64,000 bases of DNA from Edaphobacter sp. (GCF_028283685.1 NZ_JAPWKF010000007.1:1-64000), one strand, 5' to 3'. Shown: positions 16,945 through 25,838, numbered from the stretch's first letter. Made by a program: numbers and translations. Notes: generated from the sequence alone by a model not told the origin.

Positions 16945-17565
16945 GTGAAAAGAGAAGTGAAAAGCACAAAGATAAAAGCACTCGCGACATTCGCTCTAGT
17001 TTTCATTACCGCCACGCTGATTGTAGGCGTGGTCATTCATCGGCGGCATTTACGATCTGCCGCAGAAGCTGGGCTGCGGAAGGAAATCAGCGAAAATAAT
17101 GATGGTTTGCAGCAGATGCGAGAGTCGCTCCCCAAAGAGATCGACAACTTAACTGCAATCGTAACTTTGATGACAGAGAGAGAAGCTGGCCGGCCGACAG
17201 ACGAGAGAACTCCTGCAAAACTTGGTCTCGCCGTCATGGCTTTCACGAACGCGAACTGGCAGGCAGCCTCGGCGACCGGAGCGGTCGAATTGATGAACTA
17301 TCAGTCGGTGGAAAGATTTGCAGGAGCGTACTTCGAACAGGCTCGTCTTGCGCAACTTCAGACAGCAACACTCGAATCGATGATGGGTCTGACTTCGTAC
17401 GTGGGGCATGGCGAAAGGATCGCATCCATGACTCCAGAACAAGCCCGGTTGGCCGATGTGCAGGCCCAACTGCTGCTGGCTCACCTGCGAATGATGTTGC
17501 GCATGAGCGAAGGGGTACAAGGAGCCTATAAAGAAGCTCTGGCACCGGCAGCCAAAGCAGAATGA
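16945..17565 (+). CDS. Membrane-anchored protein of unknown function
   Basis: I do not recognise this family. From the GTG at 16945 (alternatives: GTG 16957, TTG 16882) it has a short basic N terminus, one transmembrane helix (ALATFALVFITATLIVGVVI) and then about 170 mostly helical residues likely outside the membrane. LRKEISENNDGLQQMRESL suggests a coiled coil, and EAGRPTDERT a linker. ERTPAKLGLAVMAFTNANWQAA and RMMLRMSEGVQGAYKEAL complete it. Single helix plus helical domain resembles sensors or scaffold proteins. Its 3' end is duplicated at 19508-19610, so a second copy once existed in the element. Confidence 0.55.
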   Translation: MKREVKSTKIKALATFALVFITATLIVGVVIHRRHLRSAAEAGLRKEISENNDGLQQMRESLPKEIDNLTAIVTLMTEREAGRPTDERTPAKLGLAVMAFTNANWQAASATGAVELMNYQSVERFAGAYFEQARLAQLQTATLESMMGLTSYVGHGERIASMTPEQARLADVQAQLLLAHLRMMLRMSEGVQGAYKEALAPAAKAE

Positions 17566-17587
17566 CCTGCCTTAGTCCTGCTCGGAG
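17485..17587 (+). repeat. Direct repeat R3, first copy
   Basis: 103 bp covering the last codons and 3' flank of the unknown membrane protein gene. It recurs at 19508-19610 in the same orientation with about 15 differences. The two copies bracket the amidohydrolase gene and a broken alpha/beta-hydrolase gene. Confidence 0.85.
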
Positions 17588-17667
17588 GAGTTCTGCGACA
17601 AGAGGCGCGCAAATCCGCAAGTCAGTCGCATACGCAGGAACAATCGCCATAAAGGGAGACTGACAGC

Positions 17668-18633
17668 ATGTTGAATCACAAGTTAAACCGATGGATCGAC
17701 GTACACGCACACTTCTACCCACCGGAGTCTAACGAGGTACGGGAAAACCGCCTGCGCGGTCTCAAGGAAGGTTGCTGGCTCGTCGACAAGTCTCCGGAAT
17801 GGAACCCCGAAGACACCCTGGCTTACATGGACCGCACAGGGATTGCCATGCAGATGTTGAGCAACATCCCAAAGACGCTTGAAGCCCTCCATGCCTCGAA
17901 TGACTATGCTGCCTCTCTCGTGAAGCAACATCCGAGCCGCTTCGGTCTCTTAGCAGCTCTGCCCACGGACGATCCAGATGCCGCGCTCGATGAGATAGAG
18001 CGCGCGTCGACCCAGTTGGGCGCGGACGGTTTTGCCGTGACCTGTAACTACAATGGCGTTTACCTAAGTGACCCCAGCCTGAAGCCGGTCTGGAAAGAAC
18101 TGGATCGTCGTGGCGCGGTCGTGTTTGCCCATCCAAACGCCTACGCGCCTGGATCGATGGGTAGGCCTTGCGTCGTGGTTGAAGTAGCGTTTGAGACGGC
18201 TCGCACCGTAACGGATATGCTCTATGCCGGCATTTTTCATGAGTTTGCTCAGATGCAGTTTGTTCTGGCGCACTGCGGCGGAGCCTTGCCGGCTCTCTCT
18301 GGGCGGCTGCTCATTCTGGGTAATGAGTCGTGGCTACCGAACCCCAACAAAGTTACGATCGCTGAGATGCGTGAGCACCTGCGTCGGCTTTACCTGGACA
18401 CAGCCGCCACCTGCCCCACAGTACTTGGCCCGGCCCTTCAGATGACAACGCCGGACCATATCGTCTACGGATCTGACTGCGGGGTACCCTGCACAACGGA
18501 AGAGTCAATGAACGCCAACCTTACAGCGTTGTTCGGGTATGACGGGTTGACTCAGCCACAGATTGAAGCAATCGGCCACAACGCTCTACGGCTGTTTCCT
18601 GCCGCGGCGAAGCGAATCCAATTGCCAGCGTAG
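17668..18633 (+). CDS. Amidohydrolase 2 family metal-dependent hydrolase/decarboxylase (ACMSD-like)
   Basis: 321 residues, TIM-barrel amidohydrolase with GGGAG before the ATG. The metal ligands are visible in order: WIDVHAHFYPPE (H-x-H), VVFAHPNAY, FVLAHCGGALPAL and IVYGSDCGVP. This order and the length match the ACMSD/gamma-resorcylate decarboxylase group, which decarboxylate or hydrolyse aromatic or ring-cleavage acids using zinc. It lies between the two copies of repeat R3 with a broken alpha/beta-hydrolase gene behind it, a combination often seen in aromatic-acid degradation. The actual substrate is unknown. Confidence 0.85.
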   Translation: MLNHKLNRWIDVHAHFYPPESNEVRENRLRGLKEGCWLVDKSPEWNPEDTLAYMDRTGIAMQMLSNIPKTLEALHASNDYAASLVKQHPSRFGLLAALPTDDPDAALDEIERASTQLGADGFAVTCNYNGVYLSDPSLKPVWKELDRRGAVVFAHPNAYAPGSMGRPCVVVEVAFETARTVTDMLYAGIFHEFAQMQFVLAHCGGALPALSGRLLILGNESWLPNPNKVTIAEMREHLRRLYLDTAATCPTVLGPALQMTTPDHIVYGSDCGVPCTTEESMNANLTALFGYDGLTQPQIEAIGHNALRLFPAAAKRIQLPA

Positions 18634-18654
18634 ACAGCTCCAGAGGCGCACTTA

Positions 18655-19398
18655 AATTGGGTACGAACCAGCACGAATAAACGAGAGACGGTTGTTTTGA
18701 TTCATGGCGTAGGCCATGATCTGACCTATTGGGATCAACAGATCGAAGCGCTATGCGGGAAATACAACGTGGTCGCACTCGATTTACCCGGCCATGGACA
18801 ATCGTCGGGCGCGCCGGAAGATTGGTCATTTGACCGGCCGCCCCTATCGTTGCCAAGCTGATCGAAGAGGTCAGCGCCAAGCCAGTTCACAATCGTCGGA
18901 ATCTCGTTCGGCGGAATGATCGCACAGGTAATTACGCTCGAAAGGCCCGACCTGGTTCGCAATCTCATTCTGATCGGCACAGCCTCCCAGTTTTCCGAAG
19001 ACGTGCGAAACGGTATGAGAGCTCGTGCAGAGACGGTCCGCCGGGGGAATGGCTACCGTTATTCAGTCGAGTTTGGAACGGTGGTTCACCAAGGAGACAA
19101 GAACACAGCGACCCGACATTGTAGATAGAGTCACGAAGACACTACTCGCAGATGATCCTGCAACTCATGCGGCTATATGGGGCGTCATTTCGAAGCTCGA
19201 TATCCATACCCGGCTTGGGGAGATCCGTTGTCCCACACTGATCCTGGTAGGAGAGCACGACCCAGTACGCCGCCGAGCGTAGCCCGCGGGCTGTCTGAAG
19301 CCATACGGGGCGCGAAAGTTACCGTCATTCCGGATGCCTCGCACATTGTTACGGTCGAGGCGCCCACTGCTGTCAATGACGCATTGGAAGCGTTCTGA
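18655..19398 (+). pseudogene. Alpha/beta-hydrolase gene broken by several frameshifts
   Basis: Consecutive pieces of one 3-oxoadipate-enol-lactonase-like hydrolase lie in different frames. ETVVLIHGVGHDLTYWDQQ to VVALDLPGHGQSSG comes first, then VGISFGGMIAQVITLERPDL (nucleophile elbow), then IWGVISKLDIHTRLGEIRCP with LILVGEHDP (acid), and finally AKVTVIPDASHIVTVEAP (catalytic His). At least three indels separate them, and the first frame ends at a stop near 18861. The gene is clearly dead. With the upstream amidohydrolase it suggests a former catabolic pair. Confidence 0.82.
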
Positions 19399-19507
19399 AC
19401 GAACTTGAGGACTCGTGCGGCCAACTCGGTTTGTCGTCAGTGATCAGTGACTGACGCTAGGCGCATGCGCCGTGAAAGGCGTTTAGCCCACACTGGGTGC
19501 AAGTTCG

Positions 19508-19610
19508 CTGCGAATGATATTACGCATGAGCGACGGGGTACAAGGAGCCTATAGAGACGCTCTGGCACAGGCAGCCAATGCAGCATGACCTGCTTTGGCC
19601 CTGCTCGGAG
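19508..19610 (+). repeat. Direct repeat R3, second copy (gene remnant)
   Basis: Matches 17485-17587. It still encodes the tail MSDGVQGAYRDAL-like end of the unknown membrane protein but no upstream gene. The rest of 19399-19770 shows no other gene or RNA. Confidence 0.8.
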
Positions 19611-19770
19611 AGATTCACGGTGAACATCTGTGACGCAATCATCGGTCTTGTTGTCACAGGCAGGTTTGACGAGTGAGATTAGGCGCGTAGCTTCTCTATT
19701 CGGGGCCGGGATCAATGGAAACTGGATCGTGCATCCTCACGCTGAGCCCACTTAACCTGCGCTTTACTTA

Positions 19771-20577
19771 TCAAAACGGCCAAAGAACTGTAAACACCAG
19801 ACGCAGCAAGGCGACCCAGCTTCTCGGCCTCAAAATATCCAAGCCAGCGGAAAGACGCGCGACCCGTACCAGTTCTTGCGGCGGAAAGTCGGCGGGGAGC
19901 TTCGCCATCATCTTAGCTGCCTGATCTCGATTCGCTGGTGCTTTATCGCGATTGGCTCGCTGCAACAGGGATGGCAGCTGTCGGATCGTCGGATCAGGAC
20001 AGTAAGCTGGCGTACCAGGCTGATAGCGCCAGGATGCGGAGAGGAGACCTGCATCCATGGCATCGAAGCCCATCTGATCCAACAGAGCGATCACAAGCTC
20101 TTTGGCACTGACATCATCTCCTGACACTGGAAGAGCGATGCGGCTCTTCGAGCCTTTCGGAAGACCTTTATGAAGAAGGCTATCCGCTACGATGTTGTTG
20201 AATGCCTTGATGACAGGGCGCCCCAATATGTGCGAGGTCCACTCGCTCTCGACCATACCTTTATCAAGCTCAGTGATATGACCGTCGCGAAGAGGATAGT
20301 AATTTCCGGTGTCGATGATCGGCGATGTCACAGGCAGACTAGCGAGCAGATCATCGGGTAGCGACGGCACGTTCTTCATCGGAATGGCGATGACGAGCAG
20401 ATCAACTCCTTTCGCGACTTCCGAGATATTGACTGGAGTAGCGCCAGTTTCCTGAGCGACCTTAAAAAGCGTCCCCGGGCCGCGCGAGTTTGCTATTACT
20501 ATGATGTGCTGTAGTTTGTGGAAGTATCCGGCGAGTGCCGATCCGATATTGCCCGCTCCTATGATTCCGATCTTCAT
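19771..20577 (-). CDS. NADP-binding oxidoreductase, F420-dependent-reductase-like (paralogue of 14115 gene)
   Basis: 268 residues. MKIGIIGAGNIGSALAGYF, IANSRGPGT (NADPH phosphate), DTGNYYPLRDG, GRPVIKAFNNI and SWRYQPGTPAYCPD align with the 14115-14861 protein throughout. The last ~40 residues (GLDILRPRSWVALLRLVFTV) are unlike the paralogue and may come from a later stop-codon change. It diverges from a TetR gene at 20713; the gap contains a 42-bp inverted repeat that also precedes the other paralogue. The arrangement suggests TetR repression relieved by a substrate-like inducer. The substrate is unknown. Confidence 0.85.
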   Translation of the reverse strand: MKIGIIGAGNIGSALAGYFHKLQHIIVIANSRGPGTLFKVAQETGATPVNISEVAKGVDLLVIAIPMKNVPSLPDDLLASLPVTSPIIDTGNYYPLRDGHITELDKGMVESEWTSHILGRPVIKAFNNIVADSLLHKGLPKGSKSRIALPVSGDDVSAKELVIALLDQMGFDAMDAGLLSASWRYQPGTPAYCPDPTIRQLPSLLQRANRDKAPANRDQAAKMMAKLPADFPPQELVRVARLSAGLDILRPRSWVALLRLVFTVLWPF

Positions 20578-20624
20578 ATTTTCTCCCGTGCGGCTCTGAC
20601 CATGCGACGAATGTCTCGCGCATG

Positions 20625-20666
20625 CTACAACGTACGTTTTCCTAGATGCGGAAACGGACGTTGTAG
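20625..20666. promoter_or_regulatory. Long inverted-repeat operator between oxidoreductase and TetR genes
   Basis: CTACAACGTACGTTTTCC (20625-20642) pairs with GGAAACGGACGTTGTAG (20650-20666) around a 7-base spacer; only one mismatch and one length difference. It sits between the divergent starts at 20577 and 20713 and has a near twin at 14021-14064. It is the probable TetR operator. Confidence 0.7.
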
Positions 20667-20712
20667 ATTCATCGAATGTTCTATATCCTAGACAGGTGGC
20701 GGAGAGGCATCA

Positions 20713-21375
20713 ATGAAGACGGCGGCTAAGCGCACATCCAAAGCAATTATGGTCGCCGAGAAGGATCGCGCGATCGTGCTTTCAGCCCGTGAACATTTTC
20801 TGAGGGACGGATTTGCCGGGACATCGATGGATGCGATCGCGAAATCCGCAGGAGTCTCCGTCAAGACAATCTACGGTCACTTCGCTAACAAAGAAGAACT
20901 TTTCAGCAAGGTGATGGTCGCGGCTTGTACCGACCATCTTCTTTCAAGTGAACTTCCCTCCGATTCGGTGCTTGCGGAGCAATTTGCCTGGTTCCGCGAG
21001 GCAACGCAACGCGGCCTCATGGAAGCCGGTCGAGAGTATCTTCGGCACTTGCTCTCAGAGGAACAGTTGGCGCTCTATCGCGTCGTGACGCGAGATGCAG
21101 ACCGTTTCCCGGACTTGGGAAAGCACTATCATAAAAACATCGCGCGTGGCAGGACGGGCATTTTAGTCACCTATCTCAGGAGCGTTGCTCGAAAAAAGTC
21201 CTGGGCAAGAAGAGATGCAACACAAGATGCAGCTCTCTATGAGGCGTTGCTGCGCGCTGGCATTTACGAGGAGGTCTTACACGGCCTCGTAGCTGCCAAC
21301 TCAGAGACAATCAAGATGCATGTACGTTCGGCTTCCAAAACCATGTGGAAGGTACTTACATCCAACCGCGAATAA
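20713..21375 (+). CDS. TetR/AcrR-family transcriptional regulator
   Basis: 220 residues. The helix-turn-helix is AREHFLRDGFAGTSMDAIAK then SAGVSVKTIYGHFANKEELF, about residues 25-70, the classical TetR pattern. The C-terminal part with AFAWFREA-like helices (EQFAWFREATQRGLMEAGRE) is the TetR_C_7/AefR-like type found near oxidoreductases and efflux genes. It diverges from the NADP-oxidoreductase gene, and the 42-bp inverted repeat between them is its likely target. A second copy of the site at 14021 predicts that it also controls the distant paralogue. Confidence 0.85.
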   Translation: MKTAAKRTSKAIMVAEKDRAIVLSAREHFLRDGFAGTSMDAIAKSAGVSVKTIYGHFANKEELFSKVMVAACTDHLLSSELPSDSVLAEQFAWFREATQRGLMEAGREYLRHLLSEEQLALYRVVTRDADRFPDLGKHYHKNIARGRTGILVTYLRSVARKKSWARRDATQDAALYEALLRAGIYEEVLHGLVAANSETIKMHVRSASKTMWKVLTSNRE

Positions 21376-22099
21376 GTATCGGAAATACAGCATAACGAGG
21401 AGGCAAAACATCACTCCTGACCCCGACTGAGTCCAGCCGCCTCTCCTCTTCCTAATGCAGCTGTCCCAGACGAATGAGACAACAAACTTGAGACTCCAAT
21501 GCCCCAGCAGATGAGGATGTCGGACCCAGATGTTCCGGTCCAGTCTCCGATGTTTAGCCATAGATTCACGCCTTATTTGGAGAACGACAGAGAAATGGAT
21601 TCCTACAACCTTCGATGAATGGCCGATGTATGGGCTGGTGGTCTCCGTTATCTGAACTGGGCCTGTGCCTCTGATCGTCAGCCCCCCGCTCAAGGCTCGT
21701 TTGGCCATGCCCCTGGTGTGGTCGCAAATTGTCAACGATGTTTCAAAGGACTTCGGAATTTATTTAGAAGGAACTACGACTGGTTTGCGCGTAAGGATGA
21801 GATTGTGAAGTGGGCGTTGGAACACAGGGAGAATACGCCGATCGTGTAACGTGGGTCAGCAAGTATTTCGGGTCTTCAGGGTAGTTGATTGGCCGTTTCA
21901 GTGATTCTGACAGTTGAAAGATAGCCGGTAGTTAGCGCCCTTGATGATGTGAATCTGAATCATAAAAGGGCTAGATAAAAGGAAACGCAGATCGGCTCTT
22001 GAGAGCTGGTTGCTGATTGAAAGCTGATTTCTAAGGAACATCCGCGCTCTCTTAATCTTAACCAACGGTGGCTTAGCCATCAGAAAGTAGAGGTGCAAT
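21376..22099. other. Non-coding stretch with a deacetylase gene remnant
   Basis: No intact gene is seen in these 724 bases. Bases 21781-21916 are a fragment of a polysaccharide deacetylase gene (repeat R2). The rest shows only short frames without ribosome sites or recognisable motifs. It looks like scar sequence between cargo modules. Confidence 0.6.
21781..21916 (+). repeat. Direct repeat R2, second copy (deacetylase 3' remnant)
   Basis: Matches 5613-5747. The readable frame WFARKDEIVKWALEHRENTPIV ends with TAA at once, which is probably the original C terminus of the deacetylase family. The rest of the gene is absent here. Confidence 0.82.
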
Positions 22100-22543
22100 A
22101 TGGGAGTTTTCTTGATAACTACCCTTCTCCTTGCTTCCATAACCCCCGCGACGACTTCGGCAAAAAATCCCTGGAATGGCACTTGGGTTCTCGATGCCAG
22201 CAGAAGCACTCCCGGAATCAAGAACCAGGCTGCGAATGCTTATCGCTTTACTTTGCAACCTGACGGGCAGATCAAGTGGGAGATTCCGTCCCTTGGAGAA
22301 GTTGTTACGGGTAAAACAGACGGAGTGCCCATGGAGGTGCACAGGACGAAGCCGTCGCCTGGTCTAACGCTAAGTGTCACGGCGGAGAGTCCGGAGGTGC
22401 TCATCTACAAGGTCGCTCGCAATGGCAAGCCCGAGGGGGAAGGTCGAATGACCTTGGTAGAGAACGGCAAGGCTTGGGTCGATATCTCATGGCCCGCAGG
22501 TCAGGCGCAATACGCGGGAGAAGTTGTGTATGTGAAGCAGTGA
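22100..22543 (+). CDS. Small exported lipocalin-like protein of unknown function
   Basis: 147 residues starting with a signal peptide (MGVFLITTLLLASITPATTSA). The mature part NPWNGTWVLDASRSTPGIKN followed by alternating strands (YRFTLQPDGQIKWEIPS, VMTLVENG-like RMTLVENGKAWVDISW) resembles lipocalin-like beta-barrel domains often found in Acidobacteria. Such proteins typically occur in the periplasm with no known enzyme activity. It stands alone, 250 bp before the Gfo/Idh/MocA gene, with a weak GAGGTGCAAT ribosome site. Function cannot be stated. Confidence 0.6.
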   Translation: MGVFLITTLLLASITPATTSAKNPWNGTWVLDASRSTPGIKNQAANAYRFTLQPDGQIKWEIPSLGEVVTGKTDGVPMEVHRTKPSPGLTLSVTAESPEVLIYKVARNGKPEGEGRMTLVENGKAWVDISWPAGQAQYAGEVVYVKQ

Positions 22544-22793
22544 GGCGACCCGCTCCACTCCGTCTCCTTGTTGCGGGCTACTTCGACGGTGTGCGCTTCG
22601 ACGCAACATACATGTGCAGCCGAATCGACAATGACCAAATTCGTCTGGAACCGGAACGCAACGAAAAGGCGGCGCACACCACTCTGCGGCTCGCTCGCAT
22701 GTCAGAACCGCGCGATTATCCGTTATGCAGACCCCGTTTCGATGGCTCCAAGAGCGGACTCTTGAACGATAGATTAACTAGTCGGAGATGAAT

Positions 22794-23894
22794 ATGCATC
22801 GCCTCACAAGAAGAACGTTCACCAAGAGTGCCGTCGTCGCAACCGCTTCGTTTGCTCTGGACAGTTTCTCGCAAACCGTCCCCTCCCAGCAACAAGTAGG
22901 CATTGCCCCTATTGGTCTGGGAAGCATCGCTGAGGTCTTCATGCGTTCGGTAGGCAAGTCTGAAAATGCGAAGCTGACAGGTTTGGTCACCGGTCATCCG
23001 GTAGAAAAGGGTAAAAAGTTCGCATCAATGTACGGTGTCGCTGACAGCTCCATCTACACCTACGAGACCTTCGATAGTATCCGCAATAACCACGGTATTG
23101 ATGCCGTTTATGTGGCACTACCGAACAGCATGCATTGCGAGTACACGATCAGGGCAGCTGAAGCGGGCAAACATGTCTTCTGTGAAAAGCCGATGGCTAT
23201 CTCTTCCAATGAGTGCAAACGAATGATCGATGCGTGTCGCCACGCTGGCGTCAAGCTAATGATTGGCTACCGTCTACACCATGAGCCTGTGTTTCTGAAG
23301 TTGCATGAGATGGTGCGGTCTGGAGCCTTTGGCGAGATTCTGCAGTTCCAAGCTGGCTTTTACGGAATGAAAAATAAACAGGAATGGAGACTCAATCGTG
23401 CGCTCGCCGGTGGCGGTTCCATGTTTGACCTTGGAATTTATGCACTCAACACAATCCGTTGGTTCACCGGCGAAGAGCCAGTGGACTTCAGGGCCGTGGT
23501 GGCTACGCGTGATAAGACTGGGAAGTTTACTTCGGTGGAGGAGACCATCAATTGTCTTCTCAAGTTTCCATCCGGCATCCTCGCAGAATGCGGAAGTTCT
23601 TATGGACAGAATGGTACAAACTTTCTCCAGATCAACGGAACTACGGGACACGTTCGGGTCGAGCCCGCATTTACTTACGGAGATACGGTTCTCAAATACG
23701 AGGGGAAGACCGAGTCGGGCGATCTCGCTGGCAGCGGTGCTGTATACGATCCCGACCAGTTCGTCACTGAGGTCACACACTTTGCAAATTGCGTTTTGCA
23801 GAACGCCGAGCCAGCGACTCCGGGCGAAGAAGGCCTGAAAGATTTACTGTCCGTTGAAGAGATTTATAAGGCGGCTGGCAGTTCAATGGCATAG
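22794..23894 (+). CDS. Tat-exported Gfo/Idh/MocA-family oxidoreductase
   Basis: 366 residues from the ATG at 22794, which has GGAG six bases upstream; the ATG at 22788 overlaps that site. A twin-arginine signal (RLTRRTFTKSAVVATASFAL) marks export with bound cofactor. The Rossmann domain follows (IAPIGLGSIAEVF), then DAVYVALPNSMHCEYTIRAA and the family motif GKHVFCEKPMA. The C-terminal sheet domain contains MIGYRLHHEPVF and GGGSMFDLGIYALNTIRW. The closest functional precedent is periplasmic glucose-fructose oxidoreductase. It likely oxidises or reduces a sugar or polyol with tightly bound NADP; the substrate is unknown. Confidence 0.85.
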   Translation: MHRLTRRTFTKSAVVATASFALDSFSQTVPSQQQVGIAPIGLGSIAEVFMRSVGKSENAKLTGLVTGHPVEKGKKFASMYGVADSSIYTYETFDSIRNNHGIDAVYVALPNSMHCEYTIRAAEAGKHVFCEKPMAISSNECKRMIDACRHAGVKLMIGYRLHHEPVFLKLHEMVRSGAFGEILQFQAGFYGMKNKQEWRLNRALAGGGSMFDLGIYALNTIRWFTGEEPVDFRAVVATRDKTGKFTSVEETINCLLKFPSGILAECGSSYGQNGTNFLQINGTTGHVRVEPAFTYGDTVLKYEGKTESGDLAGSGAVYDPDQFVTEVTHFANCVLQNAEPATPGEEGLKDLLSVEEIYKAAGSSMA

Positions 23895-24024
23895 CCTTCA
23901 TGCGGATAACTGTCGGGTACAAGGTGCTTGTGCTTAGGGTTCGGATCTAGGCCATATCACGTTAAGCATCTTCAGAAGTGAGGGTTGTCATCTGCGCGGT
24001 ACCGAGGGAAGGTCCAGGAGCAAT

Positions 24025-24374
24025 AGGAACTCGAATCTTGGCGCGCAGCCGGCGAGCGGCAGCCGGAACGCAAGCGGGATGAGGGCCGGGAGAAACCGAA
24101 GAGGGTTTTCCCGCCGCGATCCGGAAGCCGGTCGGAACAAAACGACCCCGGATGAATCCGGGGCCAGAATGAACGGGCTGAGCGGCTTTTTGCTTCTTGG
24201 CGGTGACTTTCATCTCGGCAGGTTTGACGAGAGTTGGAGCCGCCTTCGCTTTGATCGCTTTCTTGGGCTGGGCGTGGGGTGGAGCGAACAGTACCTCGGC
24301 TTCCGCAAGCAGGTCGGGATCGGTGTCGCGTGGCACTCCGTGATGGTCCGTAGGTGCAAGACGCAGGGCGAAGC
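24025..24374 (-). repeat. Direct repeat R4, first copy (decayed gene tail)
   Basis: About 350 bp similar to 26414-26769 in the same orientation. On the minus strand it reads PRDTDPDLLAEAEVLFAPP and a Lys/Ala-rich tail (KAAPTLVKPAEMKVTAKKQ), like the second copy, but the start and frame are lost. The two copies enclose the quinone cassette precisely. Confidence 0.8.
24146..24163 (-). terminator. Hairpin terminator in R4, first copy
   Basis: CCCCGGATGAATCCGGGG forms a 7-bp GC stem with a 4-base loop. On the minus strand it is followed by TCGTTTTG. It lies behind the Lys/Ala-rich gene tail. Confidence 0.5.
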
Positions 24375-24618
24375 TGCACAGTCTCCTCGTGGGTGAGCGA
24401 CTTCGGCGCTCATCAGGGTCTATCCGACGCGAGAAGGGGCAGGTTACCTTGGCGCTCTGCAAGCGGTACGGCCCGTCGTGCTTGTGATGGTACCTCTATT
24501 CTCCTCAGAATGCTTCATGCATTTACTGCAAGGTGGCTTCCGGTTCTGCTTTGCGATCGAAAGATAGTCGCCGGTATGCGGTTAGCTTGCAGAGCCGCCG
24601 AGGCCGACATTGCTCGGA

Positions 24619-24918
24619 TTACTTGAGTGCTTTGACGACGCTGATGCGAATTTCATCACTAAGCAGTGGAAGGATCTTGTTCATGTCGGGCTTCTGAGCT
24701 TTGACGTGCGTCTCCAAAGCGTGTTCGCTGGCCCACTCCTCGACGGTGTAAAAGCTACCGACGTAATAAAGGTCTTCGAAGAGCTCATAGCTCACACATC
24801 CTTCTTCGCTGCAAGCAGGTTCCACAAAGGCTTTGAGGGCCTTGCGCACGTCATCTTCATGCCCGCTCTTTGCGCGAGCGTAGCCCATAACTGTAATCGA
24901 CTTGCTCTCTGTATTCAT
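24619..24918 (-). CDS. Antibiotic-biosynthesis-monooxygenase-domain protein (putative quinol monooxygenase)
   Basis: 99 residues, a typical single ABM domain of dimeric alpha+beta barrel type. ITVMGYARAKSGHEDDVRKA, then CVSYELFEDLYYVGSFYTVE and EWASEHALETHVKAQ match YgiN-like quinol monooxygenases and related proteins. These act on quinols or dihydroxyaromatics without cofactor. It follows the NAD(P)H-quinone oxidoreductase gene by 65 bp in the same direction. Together they form a reduction/oxidation pair for quinones under the divergent HxlR regulator. It lies inside the R4-flanked cassette. Confidence 0.82.
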   Translation of the reverse strand: MNTESKSITVMGYARAKSGHEDDVRKALKAFVEPACSEEGCVSYELFEDLYYVGSFYTVEEWASEHALETHVKAQKPDMNKILPLLSDEIRISVVKALK

Positions 24919-24983
24919 TCGAGTCTCCTAGTTGTAATCGTGGGTGCCGCGAAACCTTCAATGTGTCGCGAATCGGAAAGGTT

Positions 24984-25838
24984 CTATTCTCGTGATGTCG
25001 GAGCAAAATGCTGCGGTGTGTACTTTCCCGATGTGCCAAGAGAAGTGTTTGAGACAAAGGCGGGCTCATGTTGATGTACCGCAAGACCGCGGGCATCGGG
25101 TGAGAGTTCCGGCTTCAGAACCTGGACGTCGTTGTAGTCGCCGCCGTTCTGCGAGCGGTAGCCGATAGGTTCAGTTGTCTGCGCCGCGAGAAGGCGGTCA
25201 ACATACACCCGAACCATAGCTTTCACGCTTTCCTCCGACGAGCGTTCCACTTCGTATAAAACCGCCGGCGGCAGCACAGTCATGCCGGGATAAAAGAGTA
25301 TGCCGTGCTGCACAGGCCAAAGAATGTCGTCGATGGCACCATTCACGCCACGTGGACCGTAGTGAGACATGCGACCTCCGACGGTCACAGCGACTATAGC
25401 CTTGCGCCCTTCTAAAACGCCTTCCCCAAACCGGTCGCCCCAGCGCGCGCCTCCGTGCTCGCCAACGCCGTATGCAAAGCCGAGAGCATAAACACGATCC
25501 ACCCACCCCTTGAGGATGGCTGGCATGCCATACCACCAAAGCGGAAATTGAAAGACGACTACATCGGCCCAGAGTAGTTTGCGCTGCTCTTCGGCCACGT
25601 CTACTGACTGCGTTCCGTTCTTGAACGCCTTGCCAGATTCGGAGGGGTAGTGCAGCGGGGTAGCACGGTCGCGTTCGGGGAAGTCTTCGCCGTCCGCTAC
25701 TGCTTTCCACTTCATGGCGTACAGATCGGAAATCTCGACTTCGTGACCCGCTGCCGTAAGTGCTTGAATCGCCTCATCCTTCAACAATCCGTTGAGTGAT
25801 ATCGGCTCTGGATGAGCGTAAACGAAAAAGTATTTCAT
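24984..25838 (-). CDS. NAD(P)H:quinone oxidoreductase, flavodoxin-like fold
   Basis: 284 residues from the ATG at 25838 (AAAGGA ribosome site); the longer frame to 25916 runs into the operator region. FFVYAHPEPISLNGLLKDEA is the flavin phosphate loop. VVFQFPLWWYGMPAILKGWV and DRVYALGFAYG are diagnostic of the NQO1/MdaB family. The C-terminal extension (GGDYNDVQVLKPELSPDARG) is common in bacterial members. It reduces quinones or similar electrophiles by two electrons using FAD or FMN. It diverges from an HxlR regulator with a perfect palindrome between, matching known quinone-responsive HxlR systems such as YodB and QorR. Confidence 0.85.
   Translation of the reverse strand: MKYFFVYAHPEPISLNGLLKDEAIQALTAAGHEVEISDLYAMKWKAVADGEDFPERDRATPLHYPSESGKAFKNGTQSVDVAEEQRKLLWADVVVFQFPLWWYGMPAILKGWVDRVYALGFAYGVGEHGGARWGDRFGEGVLEGRKAIVAVTVGGRMSHYGPRGVNGAIDDILWPVQHGILFYPGMTVLPPAVLYEVERSSEESVKAMVRVYVDRLLAAQTTEPIGYRSQNGGDYNDVQVLKPELSPDARGLAVHQHEPAFVSNTSLGTSGKYTPQHFAPTSRE

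Larger units (their letters stand above)
23895..24618. other. Non-coding stretch holding repeat R4
   Basis: No intact gene is seen. Bases 24025-24374 are repeat R4, a decayed minus-strand gene tail with its terminator. The flanks 23895-24024 and 24375-24618 show no recognisable feature. Confidence 0.55.
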
